A DNA stretch of 64,000 bases from Fimbriimonadaceae bacterium (GTDB taxonomy: Bacteria; Armatimonadota; Fimbriimonadia; Fimbriimonadales; Fimbriimonadaceae), in the NCBI GenBank assembly GCA_019454145.1, contig CP075366.1, positions 1,467,564-1,531,563 on the forward strand, in the 5' to 3' direction. The position numbers and the translations under genes were made by a program. The notes beneath the pieces are model-generated. The model saw only the letters and a list, made by a program, of their open reading frames with translations. It was not told the DNA's origin and searched no databases. Positions 51,830-60,450 of the stretch are shown piece by piece. Each line of letters opens with the position of its first letter. Positions within the stretch are counted from its first letter, which is position 1.

Positions 51830-52813
51830 TCAGCGGCGATAGGTACGTCGTTCGGTATCGCCAAACATAATTGAATCTATTAAATTCCAGCCTGAGAGTG
51901 GGTCAGTTCCTCCATGCCAAGGTTTGCCCTGCCCGAAGGTCAGATTTCCAACATATAAAACAATTTCCTCGACCAAATCTGCTTCCAAAAATCGCCGGAT
52001 TGTTTCGGCTCCACCTTCTACCAAAACTCCTCGAATCCCCTTTTTGTAAAGATCAGAAAGTAAGTTAGGAATCGATACTTCTTCACGAATCCAAACTGTC
52101 TCTGCATCGTTGTTGAATACTTGCTCTGAACCAGTTAGCTTGCTCGAAGGATCAAGCACGATCCGAGTAGGGTGGTTGACAACGCCTTCAATTCGCGCGG
52201 TTAGCAACGGATCGTCCGCCTGAACGGTTCCTCTTCCGACCAGCACAGAACCACGCTCGGCACGAAGCCGATGAGCATCTAATCTTGCTTCGGGAGAGCT
52301 AATCCACTTACTGGCACCATCCAACTTTGCAAGAAAACCGTCCTGAGTGATTGCCGCTTTCACTGTTACAAACGGTCGCTCATGCACTACGGAAAACAAG
52401 AACTGCTCATGTTTCTTGCTGGCTTCCTCCGCCAGCAACCCCGATTCCACAATAACTCCTGCTTCAGCAAGAACCAGCCCTCCGCCTTTTGCTTTTGGGC
52501 TTGGGTCGGCAACCGCGAAAACTACTCGGCGAACTCCTGCCGCAATAAGGGTAAGCGAACAAGGCCCAGTTCTACCTTGATGATTGCAAGGTTCAAGCGT
52601 CACGTAAGCGGTTGCGCCTCTAGCAAGATTTCCTGCTTGCCGCATGGCCACAACTTCAGCATGGGCACCGCCAGCTGGCTCGGAAAAGCCTTCGCCCACG
52701 ATTGATTCACCTTGAACAACCACACAGCCAACGCAAGGGTTTGGTGCAGAAAAACCACTTCCGGCAAGTTCTAACGCTCGCCGCATGAACTGCTGGTCAG
52801 CTATCGTGAACAT
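51830..52813 (-). CDS. ribD: Bifunctional riboflavin deaminase-reductase
   Basis: 327 residues. The N-terminal deaminase has zinc motifs GGAHAEVVAM and TLEPCNHQGRTGPC. The C-terminal reductase starts PFVTVKAAITQDGFLAKLDGASKWISSPEARLDAHRLRAERGSVLVGRGTVQADDPLLTAR and has GVLVEGGAETIRRFLE. It performs the second and third steps of riboflavin synthesis. No other rib gene is adjacent. It overlaps the upstream small membrane protein gene by 17 bases; last gene of the pilus-aro-rpe array. Confidence 0.95.
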   Translation of the reverse strand: MFTIADQQFMRRALELAGSGFSAPNPCVGCVVVQGESIVGEGFSEPAGGAHAEVVAMRQAGNLARGATAYVTLEPCNHQGRTGPCSLTLIAAGVRRVVFAVADPSPKAKGGGLVLAEAGVIVESGLLAEEASKKHEQFLFSVVHERPFVTVKAAITQDGFLAKLDGASKWISSPEARLDAHRLRAERGSVLVGRGTVQADDPLLTARIEGVVNHPTRIVLDPSSKLTGSEQVFNNDAETVWIREEVSIPNLLSDLYKKGIRGVLVEGGAETIRRFLEADLVEEIVLYVGNLTFGQGKPWHGGTDPLSGWNLIDSIMFGDTERRTYRR

Positions 52814-53135
52814 CTTCGCCTTCTGCTGATTCAGCCTCGGCTTCGGTTTTCTTTTTGTGGTCGTTCAGACTGCCTTCAACAAATATTTGCATATTGAGTT
52901 TAGCTTGCTCTTTGAGGTCGTTTGCCGTTCTCCTCAACACAACCATCGCGCAGATAATGACCGAAATGGCAACTGCAAAAATCACCATAGAATATGTACC
53001 GAATTGGATCGCGTAGATTCGCTTCGCCTCAAACGAGGCATCTGAGCCTGGATTCATCCCGAAAAGCGGAATCAACCCTAGTAAAAGCAGTACGCCAAAA
53101 ATGAGTAATCCAGTAGTGATCGTTTTCAGCCGCAT
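52797..53135 (-). CDS. Small two-helix membrane protein
   Basis: 112 residues with two membrane helices (TTGLLIFGVLLLLGLIPLFGM and YSMVIFAVAISVIICAMVVL) and a charged, Glu-rich cytosolic tail (KKKTEAEAESAEGEDVHDS). No family recognised. It overlaps rpe by 10 bases upstream and ribD by 17 bases downstream, so it is translated as part of the array and is likely real. Confidence 0.65.
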   Translation of the reverse strand: MRLKTITTGLLIFGVLLLLGLIPLFGMNPGSDASFEAKRIYAIQFGTYSMVIFAVAISVIICAMVVLRRTANDLKEQAKLNMQIFVEGSLNDHKKKTEAEAESAEGEDVHDS

Positions 53136-53770
53136 GCTGACCTCAACTTAGAAACTCCTTCGGCGATCGAAGGAGCTTTCATTAAATAGCTGCCCGTCAC
53201 AAAATCCGTGGCGCCAGCATCATACAGCCTTTTGATAGTTGTAGGGTCAACTCCACCATCAACTTGAATGGGTAAGTCTGGTCGCAGTGCGCGGATCGCT
53301 CTGACTTTATCGATGCAGGATTCAATAAACTTCTGCCCACCCCAACCAGGGTTGACGGTCATCACCAACGCCAAATCCATGACATCCACTACTGGTTCAA
53401 GCATTTGAACCGGGGTACCAGGATTGATAGCCACCCCGGCTAACACGCCTTTTGATCTCAACGTTTGGCAAAGCCGATGAGCATGGTGATGAACTTCAGC
53501 GTGGAAGATGATTCTCTTACAGCCAGCCTGAATAAATGCATCAAAATGAGCATCTGGCGTTAGAGTCATTAAATGAGCTTCCATTGGCACGTTTGTATCT
53601 TGACCTAAGCTTTTCGCCAAATCTGCACCAAAGGTGATTGGGGGCACGAACTGACCGTCCATCACGTCCAGATGAATCCAGTCCACACCAGCTTGATCCA
53701 TTTCGCGAACCGGGTCGGCAAAATTCGCTGGATCGCAAGAAAGGATTGAAGGGCAGATATTAATCGCCAA
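53126..53770 (-). CDS. rpe: Ribulose-phosphate 3-epimerase
   Basis: 214 residues from a TTG start that has GGAGGAAG ten bases upstream, overlapping the kinase-like gene's C-terminal codons. TIM-barrel motifs are intact: ICPSILSCDPANFADPVREM, WIHLDVMDGQFVPPITFG, MTVNPGWGGQKFIE and IQVDGGVDPTTI. It interconverts ribulose-5-phosphate and xylulose-5-phosphate. Its place after aroK-aroB recalls the E. coli order aroK-aroB-damX-dam-rpe. Confidence 0.95.
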   Translation of the reverse strand: MAINICPSILSCDPANFADPVREMDQAGVDWIHLDVMDGQFVPPITFGADLAKSLGQDTNVPMEAHLMTLTPDAHFDAFIQAGCKRIIFHAEVHHHAHRLCQTLRSKGVLAGVAINPGTPVQMLEPVVDVMDLALVMTVNPGWGGQKFIESCIDKVRAIRALRPDLPIQVDGGVDPTTIKRLYDAGATDFVTGSYLMKAPSIAEGVSKLRSACG

Positions 53771-53772
53771 AT

Positions 53773-55530
53773 CTATTCTTCCTCCGGCTTTGCGGTTTGT
53801 TGTTTGATCAGTTCCCCGTCAAAGAAGATGCGGATAATGAGTTCATCTCCCACCCACCGAACACGCTCGTCAACCTGCAGACCCGGTGCCATGAGTTCTT
53901 CAAACAGCGTTTTTGTGCCCTGGTCGTCAGTCACATCAATGCGAACAAGGACATCTTGATCCAGATTGCCAGGGACAGAAAATTGAACCCGGTTTGTGTG
54001 CCATGCATCGCTATTTCTAGAACCGCCCACCCGCTCATCGCCATTGCTGACTTTAAGCCGAACACGGGTGTACCGTTCGACTTTTTTGCGCGATTCTGGT
54101 ACTTGGCTCACGATTAAGCCTTGTTCAAGCTCTTTATCGCGAACTAATTCAATGTCCGTATCGGAAATACTCAGATTGAGATCGGAGGCCAGTTTCTTTG
54201 CCTCGGCGACGGTTCGACCACGAAAATCGGGGACTTCAACGAATTTCGAGCCTTTACTGACCGTGACTTCTATGCGTTGGCCTTGACGAATATCCTCACC
54301 GGGCGCAGGATTCGTTTCAATAATTGCTCCGACTGGCTGCGCTTCGCTGACTTGTTCACGGGCTACCCGAATCATCAGCCCCATCGGCTTAAGCTCCTTG
54401 CGAGCGTTCTCAATGTTCTTACCGGTGATATCTGGAACGGTTAGTAACTTTGGCTTTTGCGAATTGAAGAAAATCCAACCGCCAACAACCAGCATAAAGA
54501 TGGTCACGATTGTATACAACAATATGGCGATCCAAATAGGAAGGCCATCTGATTCGTCGAGAGCTTGCCGTCTCTTTTCTCGTTTTGCCTTCTTTGTCAT
54601 GGCCGCATCTTGTGGTTTACCGTCTACCGCGTTCAGCTCGGGAGCAACGTCACTTGGTTCTTCTGTACTAATTGACCCAACAATCGGCCAGGTGATCTTG
54701 CGGCCAAACCGCAAAGCATCCTGAACAGCTTTGAGATCATTTAATAGGGCTGCCGCTGTGAGATAACGATTCAGCGGATTTTTATCCATGCACTTCTTAA
54801 TGATTTCATCAAGTGCATTTGGAACAGTTGCCGCTACCATACGAAGCGAAGGATAAGGGTCGCTTTCATGTTTAGCGGCGATAATGCTCGGCGTATCACC
54901 GTAATAGGGAGTTCTCCCGGCTAGTACCTGCCATAAAAGTACGCCGAGGGCATAAATATCACTCTGAGGGGTCGGCATGCCTCCAGAGGTCACTTCAGGG
55001 GCCAAATAAGGAGCCATCTGCTTGAGCATCCCGAGCGCAAGGTCTTGATCCTGACCATAAGCCGTCCATAAGCCAGGCAAAAGGAGTTTCGCTCCTTCCC
55101 CGCTTGTGCTTAAAATTGTGCGAGTAGAAATATCCCCATGGACGATTTTTGCCGAATGGAGAGCGGACATGGCATCGCAGACTTCTATCGCCATGGCAAC
55201 CGCGGCAGGAACGCTGAGGTTTGCTAGTCGCTTGAGCCGGTCTTCTAGCAAAGATCCGGGAGTGTATTCCGAAACAATGTAGTAACCATTGGTTTCTTGA
55301 TGCGCCGAAATCAGCCGCTCTACACCTGGATGGTTCACAGCTTTTAATCGGCCTACCGCCTGCTGAACTTGGTCGCCAAATCCATCTGGCCTTCTTTTGC
55401 TTCCTTCTATCGCTCGGACAAAAACGAAATTCTCAGTGCCTTTTTCTTTGGCCTTGAATAAATCAAATACGGAATCAGAACCGATATCTTCAATAATCTC
55501 GTATTTTCCGCCGATGAGTTGGCCAATCAC
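53773..55530 (-). CDS. PASTA-domain membrane pseudokinase (PknB/PrkC-like)
   Basis: 585 residues. Residues 8-270 have a protein-kinase fold (LAPEV at 176-180, DIYALGVLLWQVLAGRTPYYG, NPLNR), but catalytic residues are lost: the glycine loop reads GSDSVF, the VAIK lysine is Arg39 (FVFVRAI), HRDxxxxN reads HGDISTRT (Asn to Thr138), and DFG reads PGL (152-154). A basic juxtamembrane stretch and one helix (332-355) lead to two extracellular PASTA domains (about 363-428 and 429-500, LLTVPDITGKNIENARKEL and VEVPDFRGRTVAEAKKL) and a beta-rich end. PASTA domains bind muropeptides, so this is probably a wall-sensing scaffold rather than a kinase. Confidence 0.88.
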   Translation of the reverse strand: MIGQLIGGKYEIIEDIGSDSVFDLFKAKEKGTENFVFVRAIEGSKRRPDGFGDQVQQAVGRLKAVNHPGVERLISAHQETNGYYIVSEYTPGSLLEDRLKRLANLSVPAAVAMAIEVCDAMSALHSAKIVHGDISTRTILSTSGEGAKLLLPGLWTAYGQDQDLALGMLKQMAPYLAPEVTSGGMPTPQSDIYALGVLLWQVLAGRTPYYGDTPSIIAAKHESDPYPSLRMVAATVPNALDEIIKKCMDKNPLNRYLTAAALLNDLKAVQDALRFGRKITWPIVGSISTEEPSDVAPELNAVDGKPQDAAMTKKAKREKRRQALDESDGLPIWIAILLYTIVTIFMLVVGGWIFFNSQKPKLLTVPDITGKNIENARKELKPMGLMIRVAREQVSEAQPVGAIIETNPAPGEDIRQGQRIEVTVSKGSKFVEVPDFRGRTVAEAKKLASDLNLSISDTDIELVRDKELEQGLIVSQVPESRKKVERYTRVRLKVSNGDERVGGSRNSDAWHTNRVQFSVPGNLDQDVLVRIDVTDDQGTKTLFEELMAPGLQVDERVRWVGDELIIRIFFDGELIKQQTAKPEEE

Positions 55531-55751
55531 GATTCAACCTCTTCGTTTTGATGCTCTCCTTTAGCCGGGATGAATGCGAGGACAACCGTAGCTACCAGCA
55601 ACCCAAGTGCAAGCATCGGCACGGACGAGCCATCTAGCTGTTTGCTATAGTTTTCAGCGGTTCCCCCAAAATACGCAGTCAATGAAGCAAGGTATCCCCC
55701 GACGACGAGCACGCCCGTCACCGCCGCGACCAATAACCGAATCAGCTCCAT
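55527..55751 (-). CDS. Small two-helix membrane protein
   Basis: 74 residues: two helices (LIRLLVAAVTGVLVVGGYLASL and VPMLALGLLVATVVLAFIP) separated by a 20-residue polar loop, with a short acidic tail. No family recognised. It overlaps aroB by 10 bases and the pseudokinase start by 4 bases; this tight packing supports it as a real gene and hints at action with the pseudokinase. Confidence 0.62.
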   Translation of the reverse strand: MELIRLLVAAVTGVLVVGGYLASLTAYFGGTAENYSKQLDGSSVPMLALGLLVATVVLAFIPAKGEHQNEEVES

Positions 55752-56776
55752 ATATTTGCCAGTACCCGACGAACAAGCGCAGGGTCAATGTTATCTACAA
55801 GTTTACACTGGCCTGGTTCCAATACAAGGCTCATAGCAATACCATTGCCGGTGCTTTTTTTATCACCGAGCATCAAGGAAATCAATTGATCGAGATTTAC
55901 ATGGCTTGTTGGACAGATAGGCAACTGATATTGTTGGAAAAGTGGTTCTATATCTTGGGTTCGTAATTGCGATAATCCTAACTCGTTCGCAATTGCGACT
56001 TCCGCCACCATTCCAATTGCGATAGCTTGACCGTGAAGAAGATTTTTGTATTTGACTTGAGCTTCTAACGCATGCCCGACCGTGTGCCCAAAATTGAGAA
56101 TCGCGCGCAGGCCAGATTTTTCGGTGAAATCCTCTTCGACTACATCGCATTTAAGGGCGACACATCGGAACACGATTTCCTGCAGGTTCCGAGAGGTTGC
56201 CGTCAGGGTTTCCTGGTTAAGAATTTCTAGTAGTTCGGTATCTAATATCCAACCGTATTTGATAACTTCGGCCATTCCGTTTTGAAAATGCTCAACTGGA
56301 AGCGTTTGCAATACTGCAGGATCTATGTAAACGGCTGCAGGATTGTAGAACGAGCCAAGAAGATTTTTTCCATGGCGCAGATCAATTCCTACCTTTCCGC
56401 CGACCGAACTATCAACCATTGCGAGCAGGCTTGTTGGCACTTGCACGAATCGAACACCACGATGAACCGTAGCGGCTACAAACCCAGCGAGATCGCCCAC
56501 AACCCCGCCCCCAATTGCGAAGATCGTACCGTTCCGCAAGAAGCTGGATTGAAAAATTTGCTCTACTACCTTTTCGTACTGATCGAAGCTCTTGCTTTCT
56601 TCTCCCGCCGGAATAGTAATGAGATTTCCACTGATATTTTTCAAGGAGGGATAGCAAGCCGTCAGGTTATTATCGGTGATTACGATATCCCGGTGCGTTA
56701 CTTGCTCAAGAATCTTATCGAACTGCGTTGCACCTACTGAATAATGATCGCTTCCGGAATTAACTTTGACCTGCAC
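55742..56776 (-). CDS. aroB: 3-dehydroquinate synthase
   Basis: 344 residues from a GTG with GAGGTG upstream. NAD and zinc motifs are present: IPAGEESKSFDQYEKVV, FAIGGGVVGDLAGFVAATVHRGVRFVQVPTSLLAMVDSSVGGKVGIDL, GMAEVIKYG and LNFGHTVGHALEA. It makes 3-dehydroquinate, step two of the shikimate pathway. It overlaps aroK by 17 bases. Confidence 0.95.
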   Translation of the reverse strand: MQVKVNSGSDHYSVGATQFDKILEQVTHRDIVITDNNLTACYPSLKNISGNLITIPAGEESKSFDQYEKVVEQIFQSSFLRNGTIFAIGGGVVGDLAGFVAATVHRGVRFVQVPTSLLAMVDSSVGGKVGIDLRHGKNLLGSFYNPAAVYIDPAVLQTLPVEHFQNGMAEVIKYGWILDTELLEILNQETLTATSRNLQEIVFRCVALKCDVVEEDFTEKSGLRAILNFGHTVGHALEAQVKYKNLLHGQAIAIGMVAEVAIANELGLSQLRTQDIEPLFQQYQLPICPTSHVNLDQLISLMLGDKKSTGNGIAMSLVLEPGQCKLVDNIDPALVRRVLANIWS

Positions 56777-57278
56777 GGATCACCTCAAAAATTCCCTGGG
56801 CAACGTCTTCAATCGGCTGGTTATCTTCAACTTTCACAATGATTTCAGCCTGTTCGTAGAGATGCCTTCTCCCCGCGTAGAGATCACTCAATTTATCTTC
56901 CCAGTTTTCTGTTTGCAAGAGTGGCCTCTTGCGGTTTGACTGCCCCAACCGACTTGAAAGTAGTTCGGTCGAGACATCTAGGAATACTGTTTTGCCCAGG
57001 CGCTTAAACTCTGTCCAATTTTCGGGCTTGAGGACGATTCCGCCTCCGGTTGCTAACACCCTTTCCGCTGGTTCAAGCCCTTTAAGGATTGCGGTTTCGT
57101 GAGAGCGAAAAGCCTCTTCACCGTACAACTTAAAAAGCTGTGGGATATGCCGCCCTAATCTGTATTCAAGCATTTGATCGGTATCTTCAAACGGATAATT
57201 AAGAAGGCTGGCTAGAGCACGACCCACCGTACTCTTACCGCTTCCCATCATTCCTATGAGTATGATTCCCGATTTCAT
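56760..57278 (-). CDS. aroK: Shikimate kinase
   Basis: 172 residues from the ATG at 57278; a TTG reading from 57305 starts inside the pilQ terminator hairpin. Walker A is GMMGSGKSTVGRALA, shikimate-binding acidic DTD is in FEDTDQMLEYRLGRHI, and RSHETAILKGL and ATGGGIVLKPEN match the family. It phosphorylates shikimate in aromatic amino acid synthesis. It follows pilQ, as in Gammaproteobacteria. Confidence 0.93.
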   Translation of the reverse strand: MKSGIILIGMMGSGKSTVGRALASLLNYPFEDTDQMLEYRLGRHIPQLFKLYGEEAFRSHETAILKGLEPAERVLATGGGIVLKPENWTEFKRLGKTVFLDVSTELLSSRLGQSNRKRPLLQTENWEDKLSDLYAGRRHLYEQAEIIVKVEDNQPIEDVAQGIFEVIRAGQS

Positions 57279-57296
57279 GAGTGTAATAGAACAAGA

Positions 57297-57324
57297 CAGC
57301 GGCAACCTCGAAAGGTCACCGCTG
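57297..57324 (-). terminator. pilQ terminator with UUCG tetraloop
   Basis: The minus-strand RNA CAGCGGUGACCU-UUCG-AGGUUGCCGCUG forms a 12-bp stem (two G-U pairs) closed by the very stable UUCG tetraloop, followed by UCUUGUUCU. It lies 24 bases past the pilQ stop and ahead of aroK. On the plus strand the two wobble pairs become mismatches, which fixes its direction. Confidence 0.75.
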
Positions 57325-57348
57325 CCGTCTGCGTTGTCGGCTAAAAGC

Positions 57349-58950
57349 CTATGGAATTCCGAGTCCGCTCATCGTTTCGTCAACAATTTTTGGAGTGACG
57401 AAGATGATCAGTTCAGAACTACCAGTTTTGGTTTCTTTTCTTCTGAACAACTGACCAATAACTGGCAGATCGCTCAAGAGAGGAATTCGGCTTTGCAGCA
57501 CTGTGTCTTGCTTGGTTGTGAGACCACCAAGAGCAATTGTTTCTCCATCTTTAACTCGGACAGCAACCTGAATTGTTTGGAAGGTGAATTCCGGGAATTG
57601 GTTACCATCTGGGCTTGTTCGGAAGCCAGTGATGCTTGCGATGCTCGGTGCCAGAGTCATGGTGATTGTGTTATCACCATTGATTCGCGGGCGAACTTGC
57701 AAGGTCGAGTTAATCGTGATGTTTTGTGGTGAAACGGTTGTACTGACAATTCCGTTCGTGATTGTTTGGTTGGTGACAAATATCCATGTACTTGTACCAG
57801 CCGAAACTGTTGCTAACTGGTTGTTGAATGTGCGAACTACAGGAGCCGTGACAACTCTACCAAAACCGTTGGTCAGCAACGTTCTCAGTCGGGTTGAAAT
57901 GTTTCCTGTTGCATAGTTCAAGAACACTGGGTCAGCCGAGCTTGCAAATCGGCCCGGTGCTACACCAGCGAAGATGCCTGCTCGTTCGTAGTTCCAGTCA
58001 ATACCAAGTGCCTTATCCAAGTTTTGAGTTGTGGTGATGAATTCAACTTTAACCGTAACTTGTTTTGGAGCTTTATCAATTTGCGCCAAGATATTGAGCA
58101 AATCTTGATAGCCCTGACTGGTTCCTCGGTAAATGAGTTCGTTGGTAGCTGGATTGTAAGTCAAATCCTGCGTTCCAGGAGGCAATAGCCCTTGACCGCC
58201 ACCAGCGTTTTGACCAGAGAAGCTTGCTCCGCCGCCACCGCCGCCACCAGGTTGACCACCGCCACCGCCTGGTTGACCGCCGCCGCCACCTAACTGACCG
58301 CCGCCACCGCCACCGCCTGCGCGTTGACCGCTATTTCCACCTGGCAGAAGCAAGGAATCGTTTGCGTTATTGCCAACATTGTTAGCTGGCTCGGGACGTG
58401 AACTGCCGAACTGCTGAGGCGAACTCAAAGATGGATTTGGCTGACCCCAAACGTTTGGAGCCGAATAGTTCCGCATTTCATACAATTCTTTGTATGCGCG
58501 GTCAGGGTTGACAATCATGCCAATCGTCAAGAGTTCGTAAACATCGCGTGGATCCGCTCTCATGACCGGAATTGACCGGAAAATCATGATGTCTTTATCT
58601 GGATTAACGTTGGTATTCAACGCTTCGCGCTTAGTACCGAATCGAATAATAAAGATGCCTTCTTCGTTTCGTTCAGCATAACCGCCAGCTGCTTGGCAGA
58701 TGTACTTAATTGCACTTTCCGCCGAAGCGTCTTCAAGCGACAAGTTAATCTTTGCAAACTTGTTGTCGCCCGGCTCAAGAACAAACTGCAATCCAGTTTG
58801 CTGAGAAAGCAACCGAGTTGCCGTCATCAAATCTGCATCTTTCAGATAGAGATTTACTCGATCCTGAACTCCAGTTTGTGCAAACGCGGTAACTACTGCT
58901 CCCAAGCAGACTGTTACAGCCATTGATTTCATCAAAATTTTTCGTGTCAT
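57349..58950 (-). CDS. pilQ: Type IV pilus secretin PilQ-like
   Basis: 533 residues with a signal peptide (about 1-24, ending AFA) and a perfect GAGGAGG ribosome-binding site. An STN/N0-like domain (about 31-105, LYLKDADLMTATRLLSQQTGLQFVLEPGD) is followed by an N1-like half-domain. A Gly/Gln/Pro low-complexity insert (about 204-252) interrupts N1, and the secretin channel domain runs from about 299 to 525 (VKVEFITTTQNLDKALGIDW, VKDGETIALGGLTTKQD, LLSDLPVIGQLFRRKE, ELIIFVTPKIV). It forms the outer-membrane pore for the pilus. It lacks AMIN domains; a second STN domain is encoded by the preceding gene. Confidence 0.92.
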   Translation of the reverse strand: MTRKILMKSMAVTVCLGAVVTAFAQTGVQDRVNLYLKDADLMTATRLLSQQTGLQFVLEPGDNKFAKINLSLEDASAESAIKYICQAAGGYAERNEEGIFIIRFGTKREALNTNVNPDKDIMIFRSIPVMRADPRDVYELLTIGMIVNPDRAYKELYEMRNYSAPNVWGQPNPSLSSPQQFGSSRPEPANNVGNNANDSLLLPGGNSGQRAGGGGGGGQLGGGGGQPGGGGGQPGGGGGGGASFSGQNAGGGQGLLPPGTQDLTYNPATNELIYRGTSQGYQDLLNILAQIDKAPKQVTVKVEFITTTQNLDKALGIDWNYERAGIFAGVAPGRFASSADPVFLNYATGNISTRLRTLLTNGFGRVVTAPVVRTFNNQLATVSAGTSTWIFVTNQTITNGIVSTTVSPQNITINSTLQVRPRINGDNTITMTLAPSIASITGFRTSPDGNQFPEFTFQTIQVAVRVKDGETIALGGLTTKQDTVLQSRIPLLSDLPVIGQLFRRKETKTGSSELIIFVTPKIVDETMSGLGIP

Positions 58951-58978
58951 TAATTCCTCCTCAAAGTCCCTGAATTAC

Positions 58979-59644
58979 TTAGCGTCCGCCGCCACCAAAG
59001 CCGCCGCCGCCGCCAAAACTGCCGCCGCCGCCACCAAAGCCGCCGCCGCCGAAGCCGCCACCGCCGCCGAAGCCGCCTCCGCCGCCGCCGAAGCCGCCGC
59101 CGCCAAATCCACCGCCGCCGCCAAAGCCGCCGCCACCAAGGCCGCTACCACCGGAAACGCCGATTCCTGATGAAGTTTCAGGATTATCACCCACGCCCGC
59201 TTGATCCATCAAGATATTGAGGATTGTTTGAGGGTCACCCAGCAATTGAATTGGCGGGAAGAAGTCGCTACCCGAGTTTTGATTTCCAAATTCTGGTGTC
59301 GTAGTAGTCGGAGTGGTTACCTCTGGCTTGCGAATGACATTGAAAATGTTTCCTTCTTCGCGCCAGGTGGCATCTACTTGTTGCAAAAGCCCTCGAAGTG
59401 CGGTTTTGAACGGCACTTGTTTTAGTGAAACCGTTACAACACCTTGAACATCCGGCGCAACCGTGTAGTTCAACGAAGTAGAGCGGAACAGCACCTTGAG
59501 TGCATCCCGAATATCTGCTTGATCCAGTTCCAACGATTCAATAATGATGTTGTTGGGATCTTGCTGTGCCACTGCCGGGGCTGGTACAACCAGTAACCCA
59601 ATAACCATGGCAAGTGTCAATGCTAATCCAGCGGTTTTTTTCAT
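58979..59644 (-). CDS. STN/N0-domain protein with Gly-Phe-rich tail
   Basis: 221 residues with GAGGAA before the ATG and a signal peptide ending AVA (residue 26). Residues 33-105 are an STN (secretin and TonB N-terminal) domain: IIIESLELDQADIRDALKVLFRSTSLNYTVAPDVQGVVTVSLKQVPFKTALRGLL. A Thr/Pro linker and a second short amphipathic segment (PPIQLLGDPQTILNILMDQAG) follow. Residues 165-221 consist almost only of glycine with regularly spaced phenylalanine. It sits directly before pilQ and has no channel domain, so it looks like a detached periplasmic part of the secretin. Confidence 0.8.
   Translation of the reverse strand: MKKTAGLALTLAMVIGLLVVPAPAVAQQDPNNIIIESLELDQADIRDALKVLFRSTSLNYTVAPDVQGVVTVSLKQVPFKTALRGLLQQVDATWREEGNIFNVIRKPEVTTPTTTTPEFGNQNSGSDFFPPIQLLGDPQTILNILMDQAGVGDNPETSSGIGVSGGSGLGGGGFGGGGGFGGGGFGGGGGGFGGGGGFGGGGFGGGGGSFGGGGGFGGGGR
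58983..59150. repeat. GC-rich low-complexity repeat encoding the Gly-Phe tail
   Basis: Imperfect GCC/GCCACC/AAA-type trinucleotide repetition (plus strand CCGCCGCCGCCAAA units) underlies the Gly-Phe tail. Such tracts vary in copy number and may confuse assembly. Confidence 0.7.
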
Positions 59645-59736
59645 CTTACGTTCCTCAACGATACCTTGATTTCTTTGTTTTGTGCTTGTTTTTGCTTTCG
59701 CGATTCTTTTCTAAATTGTTTCTTATTCGACAACGG

Positions 59737-60438
59737 CTATCTTCCGCCCTCATCTCCACCGGAAGGGCCACGCCCTCCACGCCCGGAGTTTCCTCCGCCT
59801 GCAGGAGCGTTTCCGCCTCCAATTACACCAGGCAGAGTTCCCTGAAGCGGCACGGTGATTTCATCCGGCAACCGAGACGGGTCTCGGCGGAAAACGGCTT
59901 TTTCCGTATCAATAGAGATGCAGCGCCATTCTGTGCCTTCAACCGTTTGCCCGGGAACAATTGTGTCTACCCGTGTTCCTTGATCAAGCAGGGCAATGAT
60001 TGCGCCTTCGCTGACAACAACACCAGCCAATCGCCAGTTAGGAACTGGGAACCTTTGCGGTGCTGCCTCAACTGCATTTGGATCAGGGGGTTCATGTTCC
60101 ATCATGAATCCACCCGTTTGGCTCAGCAGATTTTCCAGTTGCTGTTGTTGCTCAAAAGTGCGCTCTGCAGCCAGAAGCGAGAATGCGTCGCCTCGACGAT
60201 TCCAGCTTCGACGTTCAGCAATTTGCCGAACTGTATCCATGTCTTTTGTAGCTTCAGCCAAATCAAGGCTGGTTCCCGCCTGGGCTTCAGGTCGGTACAA
60301 GTCCTTGACTTTAGCATTGACTGAACCAGTTACTGAAGGAGGGGCCGGCTCTGGATCAGTTTTACAACCACCAAGTGCGAGCACGGCGATCAAGCCAGCA
60401 ATCAATAACCCATTTTTCATAATTTGTTCCAATTTCAC
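59737..60438 (-). CDS. PilP-like pilus assembly lipoprotein
   Basis: 233 residues. Signal peptide with lipobox LALGGC; a GTG at 60438 has GGAGAAG upstream and an ATG at 60420 would start nearer the signal peptide. The central part (NWRLAGVVVSEGAIIALLDQGTRVDTIVPGQTVEGTEWRCISIDTEKAVFRRD, about 130-185) is a PilP-type homology-region beta-fold that in other species binds PilQ and PilNO. The C-terminal 45 residues are Gly/Arg/Pro-rich. Position between pilO and the secretin genes supports the call. Confidence 0.82.
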   Translation of the reverse strand: MKLEQIMKNGLLIAGLIAVLALGGCKTDPEPAPPSVTGSVNAKVKDLYRPEAQAGTSLDLAEATKDMDTVRQIAERRSWNRRGDAFSLLAAERTFEQQQQLENLLSQTGGFMMEHEPPDPNAVEAAPQRFPVPNWRLAGVVVSEGAIIALLDQGTRVDTIVPGQTVEGTEWRCISIDTEKAVFRRDPSRLPDEITVPLQGTLPGVIGGGNAPAGGGNSGRGGRGPSGGDEGGR

Positions 60439-60450
60439 TGACTTCTCCGC

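Noticed and set aside
58975-59190. 71-codon Ala-rich minus-strand ORF
   Set aside because: It is an alternate reading frame of the Gly-Phe low-complexity tract.
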